Below are positions 27,537 through 36,497 of a stretch of DNA of 64,000 bases, piece after piece (the stretch's first letter is position 1; each line of letters begins with the position of its first letter). The stretch is taken from positions 3,162,001-3,226,000 of the forward strand of contig NZ_JASGIV010000001.1 in the NCBI RefSeq assembly GCF_047654805.1. Reading direction: 5' to 3'. The notes below the pieces were generated by a model. That model did not search any database. It saw only the letters and a list, made by a program, of their open reading frames with translations, and was not told the origin of the DNA. The position numbers and the translations under genes are program-made. The stretch comes from Pelomonas sp047654805 (lineage in GTDB: Bacteria > Pseudomonadota > Gammaproteobacteria > Burkholderiales > Burkholderiaceae_C).

Positions 27537-28919
27537 TCAGCGGGCGCCCTTGCCCGTCACAACGACAGCCACCGTCTCCAGCATGATCAGCAGATCCAGG
27601 AAGAGCGAGTGGTTCTTGACGTAGTAGAGGTCGTACTGCAGCTTCTCGACCGAATCCTCGATCGTCGAGCCGTACTCATAGCGCACCTGGGCCCACCCGG
27701 TGACGCCAGGCTTCACGCTGTGGCGAACGGCGTAGTAGGGGATCTTGCTGATCAGTTCATCGACGAAGAACTGCCGTTCGGGGCGCGGCCCCACCATGCT
27801 CATCTCACCCACCAGCACGTTGAACAGTTGGGGCAGTTCATCGATGCGCACCTTGCGGATGAAACGACCGATGCGGGTCACCCGGTCGTCATTCTTGGTC
27901 GCCCAGCGCGGCTTGCCATCCTTCTCGGCATCGGTCCGCATGCTGCGGAACTTGACAACGTTGAAGGGAACGCCGTTCAAGCCCACTCGCTCCTGGCGAT
28001 ACAGCACCGGGCCACGCGATTCAATACGGATGGCCAACGCCGTGATCAGCATGATGGGCCAGGTCAGGGCGAGGATCAGCGTCGCGAAGACGATGTCGCA
28101 GACGCGCTTGATCGCCGCGCGCAGCATTCCCTGGCTGAAACCGTCGCCGAACACCAGCCAACCGGCGTTCACGTGCTTGATGTTGATCTGGGCGAGCGTC
28201 TTCTCGAAGTGCGTGGCGATGTCGACAACGCGCACTCCAGACAGCTTGCAGTCCAGCAGTTGGCGCAGCGGCATGCTGCCGCCGCGACGCTCGCTCAACG
28301 CAACGACGATCTCATCAACGTTGTGCTTCAGCGCCGCTTCCGTCAGATTGGCCCCGTCGTTGATGATCTCGCCAGGCGGCACTTCGGGCTGGTCCTCGTT
28401 CGGGCCTGCATAGAAACCGACGATCTGCGCATGCGGATCAGATGCGCGCAGCGTGTTGCCCACCGTGCGGGCGGCCACGCCGGTGCCGAAGATCAGGATG
28501 CGGCTGCGCATGCGAGCCTGGGTGCCCGAGTGGGCGGCGTAGACGCGATGCACCATCACGGCCGCGACGGCGACCATGGCAACCAGGGTCAGCAGGTCGC
28601 GATGGCTGGTGTTCGAAGGCACCAGGCTGAAGATGGCATAGGCCAGCGGCAGACCGAACAGCAACCCGAACAGCGCTCGCGCGCAGGACTCGGTGATGGA
28701 GCGGTTGTGCACATGCTGGTAGAAGCCCGTGGCCGAATTGATCACGAACATGCAGCCGGCAAGGGACAGGCCGTGCGAAGCGGCAAAGGGCAGCACCGTC
28801 TGCGCAGACTCGCCTTGGCTGAGGACGACGGCGATGACGGCAAACACGATCAGGCCGAGATCGAAGAAGACCTGAAGCAAGGTCTGCTTGTGCAGGTAAT
28901 GGTTGAATATTCGAATCAT
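27537..28919 (-). CDS. XrtA-system initiating sugar-phosphate transferase (TIGR03013, WbaP/EpsB-like)
   Basis: A 460-residue polyisoprenyl-phosphate hexose-1-phosphate transferase that loads the first sugar on undecaprenyl phosphate. The N-terminal half has four or five membrane helices and a CoA-binding-like Rossmann region (RILIFGTGVAARTVGN). The catalytic half begins KRVCDIVFATLILALTWPIM and has LYRQERVGLNGVPFNVVKFR, then the conserved LPQLFNVLVGEMSMVGPRPE and KPGVTGWAQV, with the Glu and Arg of the bacterial sugar transferase core. GGGG 7 nt upstream supports the ATG. It lies upstream of prsK in the same direction, 47 nt away, with a long non-coding region in front of it. Confidence 0.92.
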   Translation of the reverse strand: MIRIFNHYLHKQTLLQVFFDLGLIVFAVIAVVLSQGESAQTVLPFAASHGLSLAGCMFVINSATGFYQHVHNRSITESCARALFGLLFGLPLAYAIFSLVPSNTSHRDLLTLVAMVAVAAVMVHRVYAAHSGTQARMRSRILIFGTGVAARTVGNTLRASDPHAQIVGFYAGPNEDQPEVPPGEIINDGANLTEAALKHNVDEIVVALSERRGGSMPLRQLLDCKLSGVRVVDIATHFEKTLAQINIKHVNAGWLVFGDGFSQGMLRAAIKRVCDIVFATLILALTWPIMLITALAIRIESRGPVLYRQERVGLNGVPFNVVKFRSMRTDAEKDGKPRWATKNDDRVTRIGRFIRKVRIDELPQLFNVLVGEMSMVGPRPERQFFVDELISKIPYYAVRHSVKPGVTGWAQVRYEYGSTIEDSVEKLQYDLYYVKNHSLFLDLLIMLETVAVVVTGKGAR

Positions 28920-28984
28920 TGACGTCCCCCGATCATTACTGCCTGCGCTCCCGCATCTGCATTCCGACTAACGAAACTCGAACT

Positions 28985-28996
28985 AATATCGATATT
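28985..28996. promoter_or_regulatory. AT-rich perfect palindrome upstream of the sugar transferase
   Basis: AATATCGATATT is a perfect 12-bp palindrome in the most AT-rich patch of the region, about 66 nt before the ATG. It may be a regulator site or overlap a -10 element. Confidence 0.35.
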
Positions 28997-29554
28997 CCAT
29001 TGATTTCGCACGCAGGCCGCCTGTCGCATCACCGACCCTGCAGCCAACGGTCGCAGACCACCTGGGAGATCGCTTGGCCGGCCTATGGAAGTCCCTGACT
29101 TGACGTCGCGACGGACATGCCCGACCACCCCTTGATCGCGCCGGCATCATGCCTCCGGCCCCCAGGCTTGAAAGCCCCCCGTTTAGAGGGTGCTTGACCC
29201 TTGAATCCGCGTCGTGACGCAGCTGCTGCGCGGTCCGCCGGAGCGGTCTTTTTCACAACGGGCGGCAGTAGAACCGAAAGCCGGCGGCAGCACCATGCGC
29301 GCCTGGCGCCGAACTCCGCAAAACGTGCGAAACGCACAGGCACTCCGCTGGCACGCGATGAAACGGGGTTTGCAAAAGATCGCGTGATGCGAAGGCAGGG
29401 AGTTTTGCCGCTCCACAGATACTGGGGTCGCCCCATGCCGAATGGGTAGTATTCACGATACAGCCGCCGCCGATGTCGCAGACCCCGTCGTTTTGTCGTC
29501 TATATAACGTGCAGTCCAATTGCGATCCGGATTGCGCGTGCGATCTGAAAAGAC

Positions 29555-29578
29555 AAAGACCTGCCCAGGCAGGTCTTT
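29555..29578. other. Stable hairpin beyond the binding-protein terminator
   Basis: AAAGACCTGCC-CA-GGCAGGTCTTT forms an 11-pair stem. On the minus strand it follows the main terminator and is trailed by TGTCTTTTC, so it probably acts as a back-up terminator. Confidence 0.5.
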
Positions 29579-29589
29579 GGCAATAAAAA

Positions 29590-29610
29590 AACGCCCGCGG
29601 AGCGGGCGTT
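29590..29610 (-). terminator. Rho-independent terminator of the amino-acid binding protein gene
   Basis: On the minus strand AACGCCCGC-TCC-GCGGGCGTT is followed by TTTTTTATTG, 21 nt after the stop codon. Stem and T-run are both strong. Confidence 0.9.
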
Positions 29611-29631
29611 CTTGGTCGGCAGGGCCGCAGA

Positions 29632-30774
29632 TCAGCGCACGACGGCGAGTTGCTCGCGCGTACCACCCTTGTAGGTGTACAGGGTCAGCGCGCCGTTCTT
29701 GATGTCACCCTTCTCGTCGAAGGAGATCGTGCCGGTCACGCCCTTGTAGCCATTCGTCTTGGCCAGCGCAGGCAGGTACTTCGCCGGATCAGCAGAGTTG
29801 GCACGCTTCATGGCGTCGACCATCACATTGACGGCGTCGTAGACATACGGCGCATAGATCTGCACGTCCACGTTGAACTTGGACTTGAACTTGGCGCGGA
29901 AGTCGTCCATCGACTTCTTGGCCTCGCCCTCGACGCCGCCGGCCTCGGCGCAGACAACCTGGCCGTCACCCATGGTGCCGGCGGCCAGCTTGGGCAGCTC
30001 GCCCGTGCAGATGCCGTCGCCGCCCATGAACTTGGCCTCGATGCCCAGTTGCTTCATCTGGCGCAGCATCGGGCCGGCCACGGCGTCCATGCCGCCGAAG
30101 AAGACGACGTCGGGCTTCTTGGCTTTCAGGGAGGTCAGGATGGCGGTGAAGTCCGTGGCCTTGTCGTTCGTGAACTCGCGGCCGACGACCTTGCCGCCAG
30201 CGCCCTTGACGCCCTTCTCGAACTCGTCGGCGACGCCCTGGCCATAGGCGGTGCGGTCATCGATGACGGCGATGGACTTGCCCTTCAGTTGGTTGACCGA
30301 ATACTTGCCCAGCGTGCCACCCAGGTGCACGTCATCGGCAACGACACGGAAGGTCGTCTTGTAGCCGTTGCGGGTGAACTTGGGGTTGGTGGCCGACGGC
30401 GAGATCTGCGGGATGCCGGCATCGCTGTAGACCTTGGAGGCAGGGATAGAGGTGCCGGAGTTCAGATGGCCCACGACGCCGTTCACCTTGGAGTCCACCA
30501 GCTTCTGGGCTGCGGCGGTGCCTTGCTTCGGATCGCCGGCGTCGTCTTCGGCCAGCAGTTCGAACTTGGCCTTCTTGCCGCCGATCATGACGCCCTTGGC
30601 GTTCAGTTCCTCGATGGCGAGACGGGCCCCCAACTCGTTGTCCTTGCCGAGGTGGGCGATCGCGCCGCTGGTCGGGCCGACGTGACCGATTTTGACGATC
30701 AGGTCCTGCGACATGGCGGCGCCGCTGAGCAGTGCTGCCACTGCACCAACCACGATATTCAGCTTGATTTGCAT
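29632..30774 (-). CDS. Branched-chain amino acid ABC transporter substrate-binding protein (LivK-like)
   Basis: A 380-residue periplasmic binding protein. The signal peptide is MQIKLNIVVGAVAALLSGAA, cut before QDL. The mature part begins with VKIGHVGPTSGAIAHLGKDN and has the family segment KVNGVVGHLNSGTSIPASKVY, then PSATNPKFT. These match LivK/LivJ and relatives that bind Leu, Ile, Val or related amides. No permease or ATPase genes lie next to it, so it is an orphan binding protein that must share a transporter encoded elsewhere. It ends in a strong terminator. Its high Lys content suggests high expression. Confidence 0.92.
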   Translation of the reverse strand: MQIKLNIVVGAVAALLSGAAMSQDLIVKIGHVGPTSGAIAHLGKDNELGARLAIEELNAKGVMIGGKKAKFELLAEDDAGDPKQGTAAAQKLVDSKVNGVVGHLNSGTSIPASKVYSDAGIPQISPSATNPKFTRNGYKTTFRVVADDVHLGGTLGKYSVNQLKGKSIAVIDDRTAYGQGVADEFEKGVKGAGGKVVGREFTNDKATDFTAILTSLKAKKPDVVFFGGMDAVAGPMLRQMKQLGIEAKFMGGDGICTGELPKLAAGTMGDGQVVCAEAGGVEGEAKKSMDDFRAKFKSKFNVDVQIYAPYVYDAVNVMVDAMKRANSADPAKYLPALAKTNGYKGVTGTISFDEKGDIKNGALTLYTYKGGTREQLAVVR

Positions 30775-30890
30775 GGATCAACTCCAGTTTGGAAGAGAGA
30801 GGAACACACAGAGAACGTTGAGTTTTCAACCAAATGAACATACCCCAAATCCAGGGGGCTCTCATTCGGGAAAGCGTGGACGCTAAGTTG

Positions 30891-31313
30891 TCAACCTGCT
30901 GCTGAGAAGTGGTCCAGCTTGGCTCCTGCTTGCTGGTAGACGCGATAGCGTGCGCGCCCGGCTTGAACGCGCGCGGGCTCCTGTCCGATGACCTCCAGCA
31001 CGCGCTCGAAATCCAAGGCATCGCCCGGCATCCCGTCGCACAGGTTCAACAACAGCCCGCGGTGTGGCAGGCGCGCCGCATCGTCGACCAGCAGCACCTC
31101 GCCCGGCGCGGGCGGCGTTGCGCCGTCCCAGCGTCGGTGCGGGATGAACTCGGCGGCATCAAAGCTCCACAGCAGCGCGTCCAGGCGCGCCGCCTCTGCC
31201 TCAGCCACGCAGACCCCCACCGGCCTGCCCGTCGCGAGAGCGCGGCGGATCAGCCGGCAGGCGTAGTGCAGCGGGTCCGCCGCGTCGCTGTAGAAGCTGA
31301 CCTGGACGGCCAC
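30891..31313 (-). CDS. holC: DNA polymerase III subunit chi
   Basis: A 140-residue protein that links the clamp loader to single-strand-binding protein. The N-terminal region, VSFYSDAADPLHYACRLIRRAL, and the central LLWSFDAAEFIPH are typical of HolC. The family PVLLVDD-like step is present as EVLLVDDAARLPHRGLLLNL. It starts 3 nt after the stop of pepA. The pepA-holC order is widespread in proteobacteria and supports the call. Confidence 0.93.
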   Translation of the reverse strand: MAVQVSFYSDAADPLHYACRLIRRALATGRPVGVCVAEAEAARLDALLWSFDAAEFIPHRRWDGATPPAPGEVLLVDDAARLPHRGLLLNLCDGMPGDALDFERVLEVIGQEPARVQAGRARYRVYQQAGAKLDHFSAAG

Positions 31314-31316
31314 AGC

Positions 31317-32777
31317 TTACTTGGCGTGGCTCAGCACGAAGTGCGTCAACAGACCCACAGGCCGGCCGGTGGCACCCTTGGCCGCACCGCCCTTCCAGGC
31401 CGTACCGGCGATGTCGAGGTGGCCCCAGCGGTACTTGCTCGCGAAGCGCTGCAGGAACTTGGCAGCCGTGATGGAGCCGCCCGCACGGCCGGCGATGTTG
31501 GCCACGTCGGCGAAGTTGCTCTTCAGGCCTTCGGCGTAGTCGTCGTCCAGCGGCATGCGCCAGCAGGGATCGAGCGCGGCGTCGCCAGCCGCAGTCAGCG
31601 AGGCCGCGAGTTCGTCGTCGCTGGCATACATGCCGCTGCGCACGCCGCCCAGCGCGATGACGCAGGCGCCGGTCAGCGTCGCCACGTCGACGACGACGGC
31701 CGGCTTGAAGCGCTCGGCGTAGGTGAGCGCATCGCAGAGGATGAGCCGGCCTTCGGCATCGGTGTTCAGGATCTCGATGGTCTGACCCGACATGGAGGTG
31801 ACCACGTCGCCCGGCTTCACCGCATGGCCGCTGGGCATGTTCTCGCAGGCGGCCACGATCATGACGAGGTTGAGCTTCGGGCGGAGTTCGGCCACCGCAC
31901 GCAGCGTGCCAATGACGCTGGCAGCGCCGCCCATATCGAACTTCATCTCGTCCATCTCGGCACCTGGCTTCAGCGAAATGCCACCGGTGTCGAAGGTGAT
32001 GCCCTTGCCCACAAGCACGACCGGCGCCACAGTCTTTGCCGCGCCCTCGTAGCGGGCTACGATGAAGCGAAGCGGCTCGTCAGACCCTTGAGCCACGGCC
32101 AGGAAGCTGCCCATACCAAGCTTCTCGACAGCCTTGCGGTCCAGCACCTCGACCTTCAGGCCATGGGTCTTGCCCAGGCCCTGGACGACCTGGCCCAGAT
32201 AGGTCGGCGTCGCATAGTTGGCGGGACGGTTGGCGCATTCGCGCGCCAGCTCGATGCCGGAGGCGATGGCCTCACCACGCGCCAGGCCGGCCTTCGCCGC
32301 CTTCTGCTCCGACTTGCCCACCAGCAGAGCCAGCTTGGCGAGCTTGGGGGCGGCCGGCGCGCTGGGCTTGGTGTGGCGGTAGAGATAGACAGCGTCCGCA
32401 CCGGCCAGCGCGGTCTGCTCGGCCAGCGACTCGGCACCAGCCTCGAAACCGACGAACGCCACCGCCGCGCTGGCGGCGCCGCGCGACTTGATCTGGGCCA
32501 GGCCCGCAGCCAGCGCCGAGCGTGCCGCCACCAGCGTCGTCTTGCCGCTGGCGGCCAGCACGAGACGCGGCGCCTTGATGCCCTCGGCCTGGGTCAGCGT
32601 CAGAGCCTGGCCGGCCTTCAGCGCGAAGTCACCGAGCTTGATCGCCGCCTGCACCTGCTTGGCGACGGCGGCATCCAGACCCTTGGGCACAGCCTCGCCA
32701 CCAAGGATGACGATCAGGGCATCAGCGCCGACTCCCGCGAGCGAATCCAGCTCAGCGGTTTGAATCTTGAAGTCCAT
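31317..32777 (-). CDS. pepA: Leucyl aminopeptidase (cytosol aminopeptidase)
   Basis: A 486-residue M17 aminopeptidase that cuts N-terminal residues from peptides, using two metal ions in a hexamer. The core motifs are VLVGKGITFDTGGISLKP (with the metal-binding Lys and Asp), DMGGAAS, and NTDAEGRLILCDALTYA (the NTDAEGRL signature with Asp and Glu ligands). The N-terminal domain is the usual less conserved regulatory part. Length is normal. It is divergent from lptF with only 30 nt between the start codons, so the promoters must overlap coding or each other. HolC follows. Confidence 0.96.
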   Translation of the reverse strand: MDFKIQTAELDSLAGVGADALIVILGGEAVPKGLDAAVAKQVQAAIKLGDFALKAGQALTLTQAEGIKAPRLVLAASGKTTLVAARSALAAGLAQIKSRGAASAAVAFVGFEAGAESLAEQTALAGADAVYLYRHTKPSAPAAPKLAKLALLVGKSEQKAAKAGLARGEAIASGIELARECANRPANYATPTYLGQVVQGLGKTHGLKVEVLDRKAVEKLGMGSFLAVAQGSDEPLRFIVARYEGAAKTVAPVVLVGKGITFDTGGISLKPGAEMDEMKFDMGGAASVIGTLRAVAELRPKLNLVMIVAACENMPSGHAVKPGDVVTSMSGQTIEILNTDAEGRLILCDALTYAERFKPAVVVDVATLTGACVIALGGVRSGMYASDDELAASLTAAGDAALDPCWRMPLDDDYAEGLKSNFADVANIAGRAGGSITAAKFLQRFASKYRWGHLDIAGTAWKGGAAKGATGRPVGLLTHFVLSHAK

Positions 32778-32807
32778 AATGACTAGAAGTAGATAGAAGT
32801 GTTTTTG

Positions 32808-33905
32808 ATGTTATTCGATTCATCGACGCGATCCGAACTGGCCAGGAGCTTCGGCGTCACGCTGGTGGTCATCTTGACCATCATGCTCACGTCGACGCTG
32901 ATCCGCACGCTGGGCCAGGCTGCAGGTGGCAACGTCGCGCCGCAGGACGTCGTGCTGCTGATGGGCTACGCCACCATCGCCCACCTGGCGACCATGCTCA
33001 TCCTGTCGCTGTTCGTCGCTGTCGTCCTCACGCTTGGCCGCATCTACCGCGAGTCCGAGATGACGATCTGGTTCGCCAGCGGCGTCCCGCTGTCGCGTTT
33101 CATGCGGCCGGTGCTGCGCATGGCTTGGCCGGTGCTGTTGGCCGTCGTCGTGCTGGAACTCCTAGTCTGGCCATGGGGCAACCAGAACAGCGCCGAGTTG
33201 CGGGACCGCTACCAAAAGCGCGGCGACTTGTCGCGCGTCGCGCCAGGCCAGTTCCAGACCTCGCGGGACGGCAGCCGCGTCTTTTTCATAGAGCGCGACG
33301 GAGATGACGCAGCGACCGGCCGCAATGTCTTCATCCTGGCCAACCAGCATGAGCGCGAGTCGGTGACAACCTCGGCTCGCGGCCGCCTGGAGATGGAAGG
33401 CGACGACCGCCTCCTCGTGCTCGACCACGGTCAGCGCAACGAGACGCAGCTGAAGACCGGCGAAAAGAGCCTGGCCCGCTTTCAGCAGTACAAGGTGATG
33501 ACGGACACCCAGGTGCTGGCCAACGCTAACCAGCTGCCGCCCAAGGCCATGCCAACACTGGAACTGCTGCGCGCGCCGACGCCCAAGAACCAGGGCGAGC
33601 TGGCCTGGCGGCTGGGGCTGATCCTCGGCGGCGTCAACATGACGCTGCTGGGCATCGGCCTGTCGGCCAGCAACCCACGCCGCGCGAGCAACTGGAATCT
33701 GCTGTTCGCGCTGCTGGCCTTCATCGTCTACTTCAACCTGATCAACCTGTCGCAGTCCTGGGTTGGCAACGGCCGGGCGAGCCTGCCCAGAGCGCTGATC
33801 GCCGTGCACGGCAGCGCCTTGTGCCTGGCACTGGCCGTCATCTGGTTGCGCGACAACGCCAACCGCTTCTGCCTGCGTCGGCGCCTGACGGGAGCCCCTG
33901 CATGA
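32808..33905 (+). CDS. lptF: LPS export ABC transporter permease LptF
   Basis: A 365-residue permease that, with LptG and LptB, extracts lipopolysaccharide from the inner membrane. It begins LFDSSTRSELARSFG, with TM1 LVVILTIMLTSTLIRTL, then further helices near residues 50-70 and 100-120, a large periplasmic beta-jellyroll (about 130-270), and a second helix bundle (WRLGLILGGVNMTLLGIGLS onward). The ATG at 32,808 fits the family N-terminus better than a GTG three codons earlier. It overlaps lptG by 4 nt. Confidence 0.95.
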   Translation: MLFDSSTRSELARSFGVTLVVILTIMLTSTLIRTLGQAAGGNVAPQDVVLLMGYATIAHLATMLILSLFVAVVLTLGRIYRESEMTIWFASGVPLSRFMRPVLRMAWPVLLAVVVLELLVWPWGNQNSAELRDRYQKRGDLSRVAPGQFQTSRDGSRVFFIERDGDDAATGRNVFILANQHERESVTTSARGRLEMEGDDRLLVLDHGQRNETQLKTGEKSLARFQQYKVMTDTQVLANANQLPPKAMPTLELLRAPTPKNQGELAWRLGLILGGVNMTLLGIGLSASNPRRASNWNLLFALLAFIVYFNLINLSQSWVGNGRASLPRALIAVHGSALCLALAVIWLRDNANRFCLRRRLTGAPA

Positions 33906-35029
33906 GGACGGTGCGACGTTTGCTCTACAAGGACATCGTCGGCTCGGTAGTGCTCGTCGCGCTGGCCTTCCTGTCGCTGTTCTTCTTCATCGACTTCGTC
34001 GACGAACTGGACCGCATGGCCCGCATCGGCGTCGGCGCCGGCAAGGCCGCGCTGCTCGCGGCGATGGAGCTGCCCGGCCACTTCTATGAGCTCTTCCCCA
34101 TCGCAGTGCTGATCGGCGCCATCATCGCGCTGGCCCGACTCGCGCAAAGCAGCGAGTTCACCATCCTGCGCACCGGCGGCCTCGGCCCGGCACGCGCGCT
34201 GGCGCTGCTGGCAGGGCTGGCCGCCGTGTTTGCAGTGCTGACGTTCGTCATTGGCGACTACGTGGCACCGCAGTTCGAGCGCGAGGGCGACGACCTGCGC
34301 GCCCGCTTCAGCCACGATGCCGGCCCGGTCAACCGCGGCGCCTGGCTGAAGGACCACCGGAAGGTCGACGGCCAGGAGCGCAGCTACTCCGTCAAGGTCG
34401 GTCGCGTCGGCAGCAGCGGCGCACTGGAGGATGTGCGCATCTTCGAGTTCGACCCCGAAGGCCGGCTGATGTCGCGAACCGAGGCCGAGAAGGCCGACGT
34501 CGATGCCAGCGGGCTCTGGCATCTGCAGGCGGTCAGACGTTCGGTCTGGAATCCCGGCGCACCCGCCGGGGCCAGCCCTGTGGGCGAGGTCGTCGTCAGC
34601 GAGCAGCAACTCGACAAGCTGGATTGGCAGAGCTCGCTGCACGCCGGCGTCATCGCGGCCGCCGTGCTGCCCGCCATGTCGATGTCGACGCTGGAGCTCT
34701 ACCGCTACACCGAACACTTGTCGGCCCAGGAGCAGTCGGCCCAGGCCCACAACATCCAGTTCTGGCGCAAAGCCTTCTACCCCTTCGCCTGCTTCGTCAT
34801 GGTGGCGCTGGCCCTGCCCTTCGCCTACCTGCACGGGCGTTCTGGCGGCATCAGCATCAAGGTCTTCGGCGGCATCATGCTGGGTATCAGCTTCGTGCTG
34901 CTCAACAACGTGGCCGGCCACTTGGGGCTGTTGAAGAACTGGACGCCCTGGGTGGTGGCAGCCACGCCCAGCCTGCTCTATCTCGGGCTATCGATGGCAG
35001 CCTTCACCTGGCTGGTCAGATACCGCTGA
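33902..35029 (+). CDS. lptG: LPS export ABC transporter permease LptG
   Basis: A 375-residue partner of LptF. N-terminus: MRTVRRLLYKDIVGSVVLV, then the first helix ALAFLSLFFFIDFVDEL. The coupling segment LPGHFYELFPIAVLIGAIIAL and EFTILRTGG are family signatures. A periplasmic jellyroll spans about 130-270, and the C-terminal helices include PFAYLHGRSGGISIKVFGGI. The start lies in an ATGA overlap with lptF. Its stop overlaps the next start (TGATG). Confidence 0.95.
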   Translation: MRTVRRLLYKDIVGSVVLVALAFLSLFFFIDFVDELDRMARIGVGAGKAALLAAMELPGHFYELFPIAVLIGAIIALARLAQSSEFTILRTGGLGPARALALLAGLAAVFAVLTFVIGDYVAPQFEREGDDLRARFSHDAGPVNRGAWLKDHRKVDGQERSYSVKVGRVGSSGALEDVRIFEFDPEGRLMSRTEAEKADVDASGLWHLQAVRRSVWNPGAPAGASPVGEVVVSEQQLDKLDWQSSLHAGVIAAAVLPAMSMSTLELYRYTEHLSAQEQSAQAHNIQFWRKAFYPFACFVMVALALPFAYLHGRSGGISIKVFGGIMLGISFVLLNNVAGHLGLLKNWTPWVVAATPSLLYLGLSMAAFTWLVRYR

Positions 35030-35397
35030 TGGACGGACTGCTGCTCTTCGCCCACGGCGCGCGTGACCCAGCTTGGGCACGGCCATTCGAGCTCGTCGCG
35101 GAGCGCCTGCGCGCCGCGCGCCCTCAGACGCCGCTGGCCATGGCCTATCTCGAGTTCATGTCCCCCGGCATCGAAGAAGCCGCCGAAGCGCTGGCCGCTC
35201 AGGGCTGCACGCGCGTGCACGTGCTGCCGCTCTTCCTCGGCACGGGCGGCCATGTGCGCCGTGACGTTCAGCCCCTGCTCGATGGCCTGCGCCAGCGCCA
35301 TGGCAATGCCGTCGAATGGCTGCTGCACCCTCCCCTCGGCGAGCACGAGGCCGTGCTTCAGGCCATGTGCGACGCCTGCCTGCTCACACTGACATGA
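35029..35397 (+). CDS. CbiX/SirB-like single-domain chelatase
   Basis: A 122-residue protein with the class II chelatase fold. Metal-site motifs are LLLFAHGARDPAWARPF (His9) and VLPLFLGTGGHVRRDV (with the second His). This short single-domain form is CbiXS-like and should work as a homodimer, inserting cobalt, nickel or iron into sirohydrochlorin. It sits between lptG and cysB with overlaps on both sides. Sirohaem is needed by sulphite reductase, so a link to CysB-controlled sulphur metabolism is plausible. Confidence 0.85.
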   Translation: MDGLLLFAHGARDPAWARPFELVAERLRAARPQTPLAMAYLEFMSPGIEEAAEALAAQGCTRVHVLPLFLGTGGHVRRDVQPLLDGLRQRHGNAVEWLLHPPLGEHEAVLQAMCDACLLTLT

Positions 35398-36338
35398 ACC
35401 TCCACCAATTCCGCTTCGTCCAGGAAGCCGCCCGCCGCAACCTCAACCTGACCGAGACGGCCAAGGCGCTGTTCACGTCACAGCCAGGCGTGTCCAAGGC
35501 CATCCTCGAACTGGAAGAGGAACTGGGCGTGGACATCTTCTCGCGCCACGGCAAGCGGCTGCGGCGCATCACCGAACCTGGCCAGCAGGTGTTGGCCTGT
35601 ATCGAGATCATCCTGCGCGAGGTGGGCAACCTCAAGCGCATTGGCGAGGAGTACTCACGCCAGGACAGCGGCACCTTCTCCATCGCCACCACGCACACCC
35701 AGGCGCGCTACGTACTACCCACGCCCGTGGCCCAGCTGCGCAAGAACCTGCCGCAGCTACGCATCAGCCTGCACCAGGGCAGCCCTGATCAGGTCGCCAA
35801 GATGCTGCTCGACGAGACCGCCGACCTCGGCCTTGCGACTGAATCACTGGCCCAATACCCGGAGCTTGTCACCCTGCCCTGCTATGAGTGGCAGCACGTG
35901 ATGGTGGTGCCGCGCGACCACCCGCTGGCCAGCGCCGAGCGAATCAGCCTGGAGCAACTGGCCGGCGAACCGCTCGTGTCCTACCACCCCAGCTTCACGG
36001 GCCGCACCCGCATCGACAAGGCCTTTGCCTCGCGCCACCTGACCCCCAACATCGTGCTGGAGGCCATCGACTCCGACGTCATCAAGACCTATGTGCGGCT
36101 GGGCATGGGCGTGGGCATCGTGGCCGAGATGGCTATGCGCGAGGAGCCCGCAGGCAGCGACCTCGTTGCACGGCCGCTGGGTACGCTGCTGGGCAGCAAC
36201 GTGACCCGCATCGCCTTCAAGCGTGGCGCCTACCTGCGCAACTACGTATACAGCTTCGCCGAGCTGTTGTCCGAGCGGCTGAGCCGCAAGCTCATCGAGA
36301 AGGCCATGAACGGCGACTCGACCGACTTCGGTCTCTAA
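35394..36338 (+). CDS. cysB: CysB-type LysR transcription regulator
   Basis: A 314-residue regulator. The N-terminal winged helix-turn-helix reads NLHQFRFVQEAARRNLNLTETAKALFTSQPGVSKAI, with the QPGVSKAILELEEELG recognition helix nearly invariant in CysB and Cbl. The effector domain follows (FSIATTHTQARYVLP, SPDQVAKMLLDETADLGLATE). It should activate sulphate assimilation genes in response to N-acetylserine and sulphur limitation. Its start overlaps the chelatase stop by 4 nt. Confidence 0.93.
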   Translation: MNLHQFRFVQEAARRNLNLTETAKALFTSQPGVSKAILELEEELGVDIFSRHGKRLRRITEPGQQVLACIEIILREVGNLKRIGEEYSRQDSGTFSIATTHTQARYVLPTPVAQLRKNLPQLRISLHQGSPDQVAKMLLDETADLGLATESLAQYPELVTLPCYEWQHVMVVPRDHPLASAERISLEQLAGEPLVSYHPSFTGRTRIDKAFASRHLTPNIVLEAIDSDVIKTYVRLGMGVGIVAEMAMREEPAGSDLVARPLGTLLGSNVTRIAFKRGAYLRNYVYSFAELLSERLSRKLIEKAMNGDSTDFGL

Positions 36339-36497
36339 GTCGGGCGGGGGCAGTGCCGCGGCCTCTCCCCCAGCACACAGGGCCCTCAGGACTGGGTGTC
36401 ACTGGGTACCTGCGAATCTGCCCGTTCGGGGCCAGATCGGGCCCGACAGGGGTAGTCGACAAGCACGTCGGGGGCAGCTGGGGCGGCCGCCGAACCG

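Larger units (their letters stand above)
28920..29631. other. 712-nt non-coding region upstream of the sugar transferase
   Basis: No ORF here has a convincing ribosome site or protein-like composition; the longest (70 and 117 codons on the minus strand) look like chance. It holds an AT-rich 12-bp palindrome near the sugar-transferase start and, at the other end, the terminator of the amino-acid binding protein plus a second hairpin. The rest may be the promoter region and a long leader of the transferase message. No known riboswitch pattern was recognised. Confidence 0.6.

Noticed and set aside
28916..29449. Several 65-120 codon frames in the long spacer before the sugar transferase
   Set aside because: No ribosome sites, no protein-like motifs, and the frames overlap each other on both strands.
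29083..29460. Possible c-di-GMP or other riboswitch before the sugar transferase
   Set aside because: No recognisable conserved core of a known class was found when reading both strands.
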